From an uncultured Oscillospiraceae bacterium (GTDB lineage Bacteria > Bacillota > Clostridia > Oscillospirales > Oscillospiraceae): a stretch of DNA of 20,429 nucleotides. Position 1 is the first letter of the stretch, and the number at the start of each line of letters is the position of its first letter. The notes under the pieces were generated by a model. The model was not told where the DNA came from. It saw nothing but the letters and a program-made list of their open reading frames with translations, and searched no databases. The stretch lies in the NCBI GenBank assembly GCA_910589085.1, contig CAJUSG010000047.1:1-20429 (forward strand). Direction: 5' to 3'. Positions 14,314-20,411 of the stretch are shown in pieces. A program made the position numbers and the translations under genes.

Positions 14314-15231
14314 TCAGGAGAGAACCAGGTCCCGGGCCCGGCCGGCCCGGAGAATATAGCTGTCCATATCGTGGCCCAGCAGCTCCCGCAGGGTGCGGGA
14401 CAGCTCCATCACCTTGAGGATGTCCACGCCAGTCTGGATGCCCATCTCGTCGCACATGTTCAGCACGTCCTCGGTGGAGATGTTCCCCGCCGCGCCGGGG
14501 ACGAAGGGACAGCCCCCCAGCCCGCCGAAGGAGCTGTCAAACTGGGTCATCCCCGCCTCCATGGCCGCCATGATGTTGGCCATGGCCAGACCCCGGGTGT
14601 TATGGAAGTGGAGCCACCAGCTGACCTGGGGGTACTTCTCCCCCACGTGGGCGCACAGCTGGTAGACCTGGTTGGGCACCGCCATGCCGGAGGCGTCGGA
14701 CAGGGAGATCTCGGTGATGCCCACCTTCAGGTAGGCCTCGATGATGGCCTCCACATCGGCCAGAGGGATGCGGCCCTCCCAGGGGGAGGCGAAGGGCATG
14801 GAGATGGAGCCCGAGATGGCGATGCCGTTCTCGCCGGCGGCCTGCACACAGCCGGCGAAGCCGGCTACGCTCTCCTCCGGGGTCATGTTCAGGTTCTTCA
14901 GGTTGTGCTGGCGGCTGGCCGACACATTCAGCTTTACCTTTTTGCAGCCGCACTCCGCCGCCCGCTTCACCCCCCGGAGATTGGGGATCAGCGCCCGCAG
15001 CTCCACGCCGGGGAGCTCGCCCACGGCTTTGTACACCTCGTCGGTATCCGCCATCTGGGGGACCGCCTTGGGATGCATGAAGGAGCCCACCTCGATCACC
15101 CGGAAGCCGGCGCCGGCCAGCCCCCGGAGCAGCTCCACCTTCTTTTCGGTGGGCAGAATGGTCTTCTCGTTTTGCAGGCCGTCCCGCAGGCCGACCTCGC
15201 ATAAAGTGACAGCAGAGGGTAAATGATTCAT
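14314..15231 (-). CDS. HMG-CoA lyase-family enzyme
   Basis: This 305-residue DRE-TIM metallolyase matches HMG-CoA lyase closely. It has VGLRDGLQNE with R16 and D17, the stretch VIEVGSFMHPKAVPQMADTDEV, HFHNTRG with metal histidines H208 and H210, and the signature GGLGGCPFVPGAAGN with catalytic C241 and N250. The usual HDT is HNT. Length is normal for bacterial HMG-CoA lyase. The reaction cleaves 3-hydroxy-3-methylglutaryl-CoA, or a related 3-hydroxyacyl-CoA, into acetyl-CoA and a ketone or oxo acid. No other leucine-degradation gene is nearby, so a different acyl-CoA is plausible. GGGAGG precedes the ATG. Shared promoter geometry ties it to the aldehyde dehydrogenase. Confidence 0.9.
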   Translation of the reverse strand: MNHLPSAVTLCEVGLRDGLQNEKTILPTEKKVELLRGLAGAGFRVIEVGSFMHPKAVPQMADTDEVYKAVGELPGVELRALIPNLRGVKRAAECGCKKVKLNVSASRQHNLKNLNMTPEESVAGFAGCVQAAGENGIAISGSISMPFASPWEGRIPLADVEAIIEAYLKVGITEISLSDASGMAVPNQVYQLCAHVGEKYPQVSWWLHFHNTRGLAMANIMAAMEAGMTQFDSSFGGLGGCPFVPGAAGNISTEDVLNMCDEMGIQTGVDILKVMELSRTLRELLGHDMDSYILRAGRARDLVLS

Positions 15232-15287
15232 AGCTTTATACCTCCCGTAATATTCGCGGCGCTGTTCCGCCGGTTTCTGATAGGTCT

Positions 15288-15353
15288 ATCATATCGAAAA
15301 GCCGGGCCGATATCCAATACATCTTTTGGATGGAGCCATAGAGAGCCTGCATG
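15288..15353 (-). promoter_or_regulatory. Lyase-gene promoter with LysR box
   Basis: On the minus strand TTGGAT (complement of 15312-15317) and TATGAT (complement of 15288-15293) are 18 nt apart. CAT (15337-15339) and ATG (15351-15353) with an 11-nt spacer form a T-N11-A box centred at 15345, 28 bp upstream of the -35. Base by base it shares ATAGAG and CCT with the box at 13240-13256. A second dyad, TGATAG and CTATCA around 15278-15291, overlaps -10/+1. Confidence 0.65.
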
Positions 15354-15390
15354 AAAAAGCCCGCTCCCAGGAAAAAACCGGCCGATTGGC

Positions 15391-15418
15391 TTGACTTTGC
15401 CGGCAGGTGTGGTATGCT
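15391..15418 (+). promoter_or_regulatory. Promoter of the beta-glucosidase gene
   Basis: TTGACT (15391-15396) and TATGCT (15413-15418) are 16 nt apart, with TG one base upstream of the -10 (extended -10). There is no LysR box at the -64 position. Confidence 0.6.
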
Positions 15419-15468
15419 GACAGTAACACCGGGGCCGGCGCCCCGGCACAGGAGAGGAGCGGGAAATT

Positions 15469-16734
15469 ATGGCGAATTTTCCAAAGGACTTTATCTGGGG
15501 CGCGGCCTCCGCGTCCTATCAGATTGAGGGCGGCGTCCGGGAGGGGGGCCGGGGGACCAGCATCTGGGACACCTTCTCCCACACCCCGGGAAAAATCAGG
15601 GACGGCGACACCGGTGACCTGGCGGCGGACAGCTTCCACCGCTGGCGGGAGGATGTTCAGCTGGCCCGCGGCATGGGGCTGAGCGCCTACCGCTTCTCGG
15701 TGGCCTGGCCCCGCATCGCCCCCCAGGGCGATACTAACTGGAATCAGGCGGGTCTGGACTACTATCTGGAATTGATCGACGCCCTGCTGGAGGCGGACAT
15801 CCAGCCCTGGGTCACCCTGTACCACTGGGATCTGCCCCAGGCTCTCCAGGACAAGGGCGGCTGGCAGAATGAGGACACCGTCCGCCGCTTCGCGGACTAC
15901 GCCGCCAGGGTGGGCGAGGCCCTTCAGGGGCGGGTGACCCGGTGGTTTACCTTTAACGAGCCCCAGTGCTTCATCAATGTGGGCTGCGGGACCGGGGAGC
16001 ACGCGCCGGGGGTCTGCTGGAGCGACGGGGAGCTGGAGCTGTGCTGGAATAATTTCCGCAGGGCCCACAATCTGGCCTTCGACCTCCTCCACAAGCTGGA
16101 CCCCTCCAGCCAGGTGGGGCTGGCCTCCACCGGGCTGGTCTACTACCCCGTGTCCGACCGGCCGGAGGACATTGAGGCCGCCCGGCAGCTCACCTTCTCC
16201 CTGCCCCAGGGCGTGCGCACCTTCTCCCACGCCCTGGCCCTGGACGAGATGGACAAGCTGGACTTTGTCGGCCTCAACCACTACCACGGCATCCCGGCCC
16301 GGATGGGCCCCCAGGGACCTGAACCGGTCCCCTTCCCCGTGGGCGGACCCAGTACCGCCATCGGCTGGCCCATCACCCCGGAGGCCCTGGGCTGGGGGGC
16401 CCGCTTCCTGTATCAGCGCTATCAGAAACCCCTCTATATCAGCGAGAACGGCCTGTCCTGCCGGGACCAGGTCTTTCTGGACGGCCAGGTCCACGATCCC
16501 CAGCGCATCGACTTCCTCACCCGGTATCTTCGGGCCCTGGACCGGGCCATTGCCGGCGGGACCGACGTGCGGGGATACTTTCACTGGTCCCTTACCGACA
16601 ATTTTGAGTGGGCCGAGGGCTACTCCCAGCGCTTCGGCCTGGCCTATGTGGACTACGCCACCGGCCGGCGCATCCCCAAGGACAGCGCCGCCTGGTACCG
16701 GGAGGTCATCCGCGCCAACGGGGCCAGCCTGTAA
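15469..16734 (+). CDS. GH1 family beta-glucosidase or 6-phospho-beta-glucosidase-like enzyme
   Basis: This 421-residue glycoside hydrolase family 1 enzyme is cytoplasmic, with no signal peptide. Motifs are FIWGAASASYQIEG at the N-terminus, the acid/base E164 in TFNEP, the nucleophile E326 in YISENG, and the glycone-binding tail FHWSLTDNFEWAEGY. It retains the W-E type 'NFEWAEGY' loop typical of beta-glucosidases rather than the Ser/Lys/Tyr loop of 6-phospho enzymes. It is 20-30 residues shorter than most GH1 proteins: the segment around residues 235-250, where relatives carry the FxDPxxxGxYP block, is missing. GGAGAGGAG supports the start. It faces the AraC regulator tail to tail, a common pairing with a sugar-responsive regulator. 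Confidence 0.92.
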   Translation: MANFPKDFIWGAASASYQIEGGVREGGRGTSIWDTFSHTPGKIRDGDTGDLAADSFHRWREDVQLARGMGLSAYRFSVAWPRIAPQGDTNWNQAGLDYYLELIDALLEADIQPWVTLYHWDLPQALQDKGGWQNEDTVRRFADYAARVGEALQGRVTRWFTFNEPQCFINVGCGTGEHAPGVCWSDGELELCWNNFRRAHNLAFDLLHKLDPSSQVGLASTGLVYYPVSDRPEDIEAARQLTFSLPQGVRTFSHALALDEMDKLDFVGLNHYHGIPARMGPQGPEPVPFPVGGPSTAIGWPITPEALGWGARFLYQRYQKPLYISENGLSCRDQVFLDGQVHDPQRIDFLTRYLRALDRAIAGGTDVRGYFHWSLTDNFEWAEGYSQRFGLAYVDYATGRRIPKDSAAWYREVIRANGASL

Positions 16735-16758
16735 AAACGGAAAGGGGCGGCCCGACGG

Positions 16759-17652
16759 TCACCCCTTCTTCGTCTGCGTCTGATTGTGAATCCGCCACTC
16801 CCGGGGCGAAACGCCGTATCGCTTCTTGAACGCCCGGGAAAAGTGGAGCTGGTTGGGATAGCCGCACATGACCGAGATGTCCCCGATGGAGTCGCCGGTG
16901 GTTTTCATCAGCTCGGCCGCCTTGGCCAGCCGCAGGCGGATCAGAAACTCCTGGGGCGGACAGCCCATATTGTCCTTGAACAGCTTGCTGAAATAGCTGC
17001 GGTTGAGCTTGCACACGTCCGCCAGGTCCTCCACGGTGAGCTCCCGGTGATAATTGTGCTCCATGTAGGTGACGGCCTCCTGGATGTAAAAGTCCTTCAG
17101 CTGGCCGCCGTGGAGCTGCCGCCGGGTGGAGGAGGACAGAATCAGTCCGTCCAGAAAGAGGCACAGATGCCCGATGAGATGGAGGGGCGAGGACTGGCTG
17201 TGGTCGGCGATATACAGCATGGTGTCCCGCATCGACTGGCCCTGGGCGGGGCTCTGGGGGCGGTACACCGGCTGGGAGAAGCCCAGACCCGCACTGTCGA
17301 TATACTCCGGCGCCCGCAGACCGTCAAACTCCAGCCAGACGTATTTCCAGGGGTCGGACTTGCTGGCGCAGTAGGTGTTGACCTGCCCGGGGCAGATTAA
17401 AAAGCCCTGGTCCTCCGTCAGATCGTATTTGCGGGTTACGCCGTCCCGGCCGGTGGAGTCCAGCCAGCCCCGCCCGGAGATCACATAGTGGAACAGGTAA
17501 TGGTTGCGCACCGAGGGGCCGTAGGAGTGCAGAGGAGCGCACTGCTCCCAGCCGTACTGGTACAGCCTAAGATCAAGAAAGTTCTCATTGGGAAACAGGG
17601 AGAAGGACAGCCGGTCGTTCATGTGGGGGTACATCCTCTCTGACAGGCCCAT
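16759..17652 (-). CDS. AraC-family transcriptional regulator
   Basis: This 297-residue protein has an N-terminal cupin-type sensor domain (about 30-130, with HYVISGRGWLD and ICPGQVNTYCAS). Its C-terminal AraC DNA-binding domain carries two helix-turn-helix units (about 203-222 with LTVEDLADVCKLNRSYFSKLFK, and 250-290 with IGDISVMCGYPNQLHFSRAFKKRYGVSPREWR). It resembles MsmR/sugar-operon activators. The listed first ATG has only a weak AGG upstream; the Met at residue 11 (MNDRLSF) has AGAGAGG about 12 nt upstream and may be the true start. Its likely target is the convergent beta-glucosidase gene, and it probably regulates itself. Confidence 0.9.
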   Translation of the reverse strand: MGLSERMYPHMNDRLSFSLFPNENFLDLRLYQYGWEQCAPLHSYGPSVRNHYLFHYVISGRGWLDSTGRDGVTRKYDLTEDQGFLICPGQVNTYCASKSDPWKYVWLEFDGLRAPEYIDSAGLGFSQPVYRPQSPAQGQSMRDTMLYIADHSQSSPLHLIGHLCLFLDGLILSSSTRRQLHGGQLKDFYIQEAVTYMEHNYHRELTVEDLADVCKLNRSYFSKLFKDNMGCPPQEFLIRLRLAKAAELMKTTGDSIGDISVMCGYPNQLHFSRAFKKRYGVSPREWRIHNQTQTKKG

Positions 17653-17674
17653 TTTTACCTGAAATTTCCGCTAC

Positions 17675-17703
17675 ATCATATCATAAATTTTGGAAATGTC
17701 CAG
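17675..17703 (-). promoter_or_regulatory. AraC-gene promoter
   Basis: On the minus strand CTGGAC (complement of 17698-17703) and TATGAT (complement of 17675-17680) are 17 nt apart. Imperfect inverted copies, TTTCCGCT to the left and AGCGGGAAA to the right, flank the region and could be AraC half-sites. Confidence 0.5.
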
Positions 17704-17756
17704 CTATTTCAGCGGGAAATTTTTAAAATATCAGTTTTTTACTGCCTCAATGGGCA

Positions 17757-17780
17757 AAGGGACCGCCGGAGCAGTCCCTT
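17757..17780 (-). terminator. Hairpin downstream of the 39-residue gene, possible terminator
   Basis: AAGGGAC (17757-17763) and GTCCCTT (17774-17780) form a 7-bp stem with a 10-nt loop, followed on the minus strand by TTTGCCC. It lies about 40 nt after the small gene's stop. Confidence 0.4.
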
Positions 17781-17819
17781 CTGTCTGTACATTTTCCGGA
17801 TTGAACCCCTCGCCGGGGA

Positions 17820-17939
17820 TCAGGCGGACAGCGCCAGCTCCTCACGGGCCTCCCGCTCGCTGTCGGCGGAGAAGCAAAACCGCCCCGCCCAGTCGTAGAC
17901 CTCTACATGTCCTCTTACCCAGATGATGCTGTACTCCAT
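17820..17939 (-). CDS. 39-residue small protein, unknown function
   Basis: The start is an ATG at 17939 with AAGGAG about 10 nt upstream and the stop is TGA at 17820-17822. The protein reads MEYSIIWVRGHVEVYDWAGR, then FCFSADSEREAREELALSA. The first half is beta-like with alternating hydrophobic residues, and the last 15 residues form a likely amphipathic helix, so a small folded protein is plausible. It looks like a compact strand-strand-helix module. From memory, very similar short proteins occur widely in Oscillospiraceae, without a function. The ribosome-binding site, the inverted repeat upstream and codon use like its neighbours all support a real gene. Confidence 0.72.
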   Translation of the reverse strand: MEYSIIWVRGHVEVYDWAGRFCFSADSEREAREELALSA

Positions 17940-17955
17940 TGCGTCTTGCTCCTTT

Positions 17956-17981
17956 CTTGTATGGTAGCCCTATCATACAAG
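17956..17981. promoter_or_regulatory. 26-bp inverted repeat between two divergent small genes
   Basis: The arms are CTTGTATGGTAG (17956-17967) and CTATCATACAAG (17970-17981), 2 nt apart, matching at 11 of 12 positions. A minus-strand -10 (TATGAT, complement of 17972-17977) lies inside it, so it is a good operator candidate for the 39-residue gene and possibly the divergent gene. Confidence 0.6.
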
Positions 17982-18028
17982 AGGAACAGTCCTATAAACC
18001 GGACTTTTTTCGAAGGGAGGGAATTTTA

Positions 18029-18190
18029 TTGGACACAATCTTTTATACCGTCCGGGCTATCAACGGCGATTACGCCGAGCTGATCTCCGACGACGGTCTG
18101 GAGCACTCTATCACTATGTTCCTGCTCCCAGAGGGCACCACCCTGGGCAGCCGGCTCAAGCTGGAAGACTTTCAGTGGGAGCTGGTGTAA
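18029..18190 (+). CDS. 53-residue small protein, DUF3006-like
   Basis: A TTG start at 18029 is preferred because AAGGGAGGG (18013-18021) lies 7-8 nt upstream. An in-frame ATG at 17939 exists, but it has no ribosome-binding site and would read back through the operator and overlap the opposite gene's start. The product begins with DTIFYTVRAINGDYAELISD and contains FLLPEGTTLGSRL. The pattern of a short beta-barrel-like protein with a GDYA motif and a LPEG turn resembles DUF3006 proteins, whose function is unknown. It is followed by a 7-bp GC hairpin (18197-18214) and a longer one at 18245-18275. Confidence 0.65.
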   Translation: MDTIFYTVRAINGDYAELISDDGLEHSITMFLLPEGTTLGSRLKLEDFQWELV

Positions 18191-18196
18191 AGAAAT

Positions 18197-18214
18197 CCCG
18201 GCCTTGCGGCCGGG
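18197..18214 (+). terminator. Short GC-rich hairpin after the 53-residue gene
   Basis: CCCGGCC and GGCCGGG form a 7-bp stem with a TTGC loop, 7 nt after the stop. No T-run follows at once, so it may act only as a pause or mRNA-end structure. Confidence 0.35.
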
Positions 18215-18244
18215 GGGCCATAAGGAAGTAATATTCTTTTAGTG

Positions 18245-18275
18245 AAACGGCGTAGTCGTAAGGGCTACGCCGTTT
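18245..18275. terminator. Hairpin at the recombinase stop codon
   Basis: AAACGGCGTAG (18245-18255) and CTACGCCGTTT (18265-18275) form a perfect 11-bp stem with a 9-nt loop, and TTA follows on the plus strand. The recombinase TAG stop lies within the right arm. It is probably a bidirectional terminator marking the edge of the mobile-element remnant. Confidence 0.6.
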
Positions 18276-19626
18276 TACTGTCCGCCGTTTCCGGTATCGT
18301 GACCTCGCCCACCAGGTTGTAAACCACCTGGACGAATTGGGAGCGGTGGCCGTTGACTTTCGTGGGGGCGTGGACTATCACCATTTTGACAAACTCGTTG
18401 ACTATGGTGGGCGTCAGTTCCCGGACCTCCGTATACTTCCGCACCAACGCCAGGAATTGGGACACGTTTACAGCCTGCTCCCGGCCCTGTTCCAGCTCCC
18501 GCCGCAGCTCTGCCACCCTGGCCTCCAGTTCCCTTTGTTCGGCCTCATAGGACCCGGAGAGGCGGCTATACCGTTCCTCTGTCAGCTTGCCCGTCGCGTG
18601 GTCCTCATACACCCGCTGAAACAGGACGTCTAACTCCTTGACCCGCTTCTCCGCCTTGCTCAGCTCCGCCTTTTTTCGGGCCATCTCCCGCCGCTGTTCC
18701 TGGGCGTCCCGGTCCATCACCAGCCGCACAAACTCGGCCTCGTTCTCCCGGACATAGGCAAGCGTCGCTTGCAGATGGGTCAGCACCAGGGCCGTCAGCA
18801 CCTTTTCACGGATAAAGTGGATTGTACAGCTTCCCGTATTGCTCTTGTAGTTGGAGCATACATAATGGTCCTGATTTTCCGTCATGCTGTTCGATGTACA
18901 GAAATACAGCTTACTCATGCAGTCGGCGCAGTAGGCCACCCCGGAGAACAGGCCACGCTTGCCCGTCTTGGTCCGCCGCCGCTTGTTCTTCCGCAGCTCC
19001 TGGACCCGTTCCCACGTCTCCCGCTCTATGATTGCCGGGTGTGTGTCCGGGAATACCTTCCGCTCCTCGGGGGGAAGTGTCAGTATTTTTTTTGACTTGT
19101 ACGACTTCTTCCGGGTCTTGACGTTCACCGTACAGCCCAGATACTCCATCCGTTCCAGGATTTTCACCACTAACGGACTGTCCCAGCCGCAAGGGTCCAC
19201 CCGGGTCTTATTCGGGACGGATAACCCCTTTTCCAGCTTGTAGGCCGTTGGCGTCAGCACTTGCGCCGCCTTTAGCCGTTTGGCGATCTGCATAGGCCCC
19301 AGGCCTGGGTCGCCGCCCAGACGGGCCTCCAATATTGCGTAAAATTCCCGTATCGCCTCCACGCTGGCATTGAAGTAGTGATACCTTATCCCCTCTGTGC
19401 TGTGGCAGAATTGGAAAAAGTCGTCGTCCTTGTATGAGGCGATCCAGATTTTTGACCTCGGCACATGGAGAGCTATCCGGGCGGCAAGGCTGGCGGAATA
19501 TATCGTCTTGCCTGTCCCGGACGGACCTACCACTAGCCAGTGCGGAGGGTCGGTGGGACTGGGGGTCCAGTGGACCCCCAGCGGGACACCCAGCCGATAC
19601 GCCTCATATTCATACCCGATGACCAT
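18265..19626 (-). CDS. Chimeric ORF: P-loop ATPase N-terminus fused to a large serine recombinase C-terminus
   Basis: One open frame joins two unrelated pieces (numbering from the upstream in-frame TTG at 19635). Residues 1 to about 108 look like the start of an FtsK/HerA-type DNA-transfer ATPase with Walker A GPSGTGKT (37-44) and a DDFFQF segment, but have no Walker B or sensor. From about 112 (GPMQIAKRLKAAQVLTPTAY) the sequence is a large serine recombinase: Recombinase domain, zinc ribbon with C236, C239, C260 and C270, a long coiled coil (about 310-385) and a DUF4368-like tail. The catalytic serine domain is missing, so it cannot recombine DNA by itself. The ATG at 19624-19626, two bases after the upstream stop (TGATATG), is the probable start. 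It most likely arose by deletion within an integrative element. Confidence 0.8.
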   Translation of the reverse strand: MVIGYEYEAYRLGVPLGVHWTPSPTDPPHWLVVGPSGTGKTIYSASLAARIALHVPRSKIWIASYKDDDFFQFCHSTEGIRYHYFNASVEAIREFYAILEARLGGDPGLGPMQIAKRLKAAQVLTPTAYKLEKGLSVPNKTRVDPCGWDSPLVVKILERMEYLGCTVNVKTRKKSYKSKKILTLPPEERKVFPDTHPAIIERETWERVQELRKNKRRRTKTGKRGLFSGVAYCADCMSKLYFCTSNSMTENQDHYVCSNYKSNTGSCTIHFIREKVLTALVLTHLQATLAYVRENEAEFVRLVMDRDAQEQRREMARKKAELSKAEKRVKELDVLFQRVYEDHATGKLTEERYSRLSGSYEAEQRELEARVAELRRELEQGREQAVNVSQFLALVRKYTEVRELTPTIVNEFVKMVIVHAPTKVNGHRSQFVQVVYNLVGEVTIPETADSKTA

Positions 19627-19627
19627 A

Positions 19628-19975
19628 TCAATCAAAGTCCGGGTCGTGGGGCGTTACATCCGTATCATCGTTAGACCAGGACAGGCCCTTGGCCTTGAGA
19701 GCGGCGACCTCGGCCTCATTGGTGATGACCAGGTCCACTCGATATTGATTGCCCAGGTCGTACACGCCATCCACCACCAAACCGGGCCAGGTGGTGCCGT
19801 CTGCCGCAACATAGACCGCCGGGATGGAGATAGGCAGGTCCTGGGCCTGGAGGCGCTGGTAGATAACAGTGTCCAAAATCTCCTTTACGGTGCCAGTGGG
19901 AGCGTCACATTGGCTCTTGGCAACAACAAAATGGAACCGTGTGACCAGCGATCTTATTTTGCTTGTGATATGGTT
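19628..19975 (-). pseudogene. Fragment of an unknown mobile-element protein
   Basis: The open frame ends in DVTPHDPDFD-stop immediately before the ATPase part of the chimera, so this was probably the preceding gene of the same element. The credible part is the last ~115 residues, including VKEILDTVIYQRLQAQ, then a stretch ending YVAADGTTWPG, then LVITNEAEVAALKAKG. The frame stays open further upstream to 20236, but there it crosses a hairpin and runs antisense to the integrase remnant, so that part is not believed. No start codon with a ribosome-binding site was found; the 5' end was lost. I do not recognise the family. Confidence 0.5.
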
Positions 19976-19983
19976 GGAAAAAG

Positions 19984-20041
19984 AATAAGGACAAGTCCGA
20001 TTCCCCTTGATTTTCAAGGGTTTTCCGGATTTGTCCTTATT
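19984..20041. repeat. 58-nt imperfect hairpin at the junction of two gene remnants
   Basis: The outer arms AATAAGGACAA (19984-19994) and TTGTCCTTATT (20031-20041) are perfect. They continue through a G-T pair and TCCG/CGGA. The inner arms CCCTTGA and TCAAGGG close on a 3-nt loop. On the minus strand it is followed by CTTTTTCC, so it could be a terminator. Its position, 12 nt before the integrase stub begins, also fits a small inserted element or an element end. Confidence 0.65.
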
Positions 20042-20053
20042 ATAACATATGGG

Positions 20054-20335
20054 CACACCGCAGCAACCAATATGCACCAGCTCACAGGCGACTTCTATAC
20101 CGTAGGCGAGATTTTGGGGCATACCCTTAAAGGCATCGGTATGTCGCTGGGTATCTCCACCAACCTTGAAGCCGTAACAGCGCAGTACGTTGACGTGCGG
20201 CTGGAACGGAAAAAGGCGGTACTGGAAACCTACCACAAGGCCCTACACCCGCAAAAGGCCGCGCCCGAAAAGGACGCAGCCAGCAAGGATACCCCCAAGA
20301 AAACAAAAAAGAGAAGCAGCGGAATGGAGCTGTGA
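20054..20335 (+). pseudogene. C-terminal remnant of a tyrosine recombinase (integrase)
   Basis: The frame contains HTAATNMHQLTGDFYTVG, EILGH (conserved His) and AQYVDV with the nucleophilic Tyr, in the order and spacing of the end of a phage/ICE integrase catalytic domain. The Arg that should precede HTxAT is missing and similarity stops abruptly there, so all upstream parts are gone. A lysine-rich tail follows (PKKTKKRSSGMEL). The open frame extends far to the left, but that part is unrelated. It cannot be active. Confidence 0.82.
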
Positions 20336-20375
20336 GGGACGTATCTCTTTACAGCTCCACGCTGCTTTTTATACG
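20315..20375 (+). terminator. Terminator overlapping the end of the integrase remnant
   Basis: AGCAGCG and GGAGCTGT (20315-20333) pair with ACAGCTCC and CGCTGCT (20351-20366), with a 17-nt loop and small bulges, followed by TTTTATACG. Confidence 0.75.
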
Positions 20376-20389
20376 TTTTTAGGGAATCC

Positions 20390-20411
20390 GGGCACCATTA
20401 GGGCACCACAG
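20390..20411. repeat. Tandem GGGCACCA motif beyond the integrase remnant
   Basis: Two adjacent 11-bp units, GGGCACCATTA and GGGCACCACAG, share their first 8 bases. Short direct repeats next to an integrase gene are often arm-type integrase binding sites. The attachment site itself, if present, lies further right. Confidence 0.4.

Noticed and set aside
19397..20050. Left two-thirds of the plus-strand ORF ending at 20335
   Set aside because: It is antisense to the recombinase chimera and the element-protein fragment, with no integrase similarity; only 20054-20335 is real.
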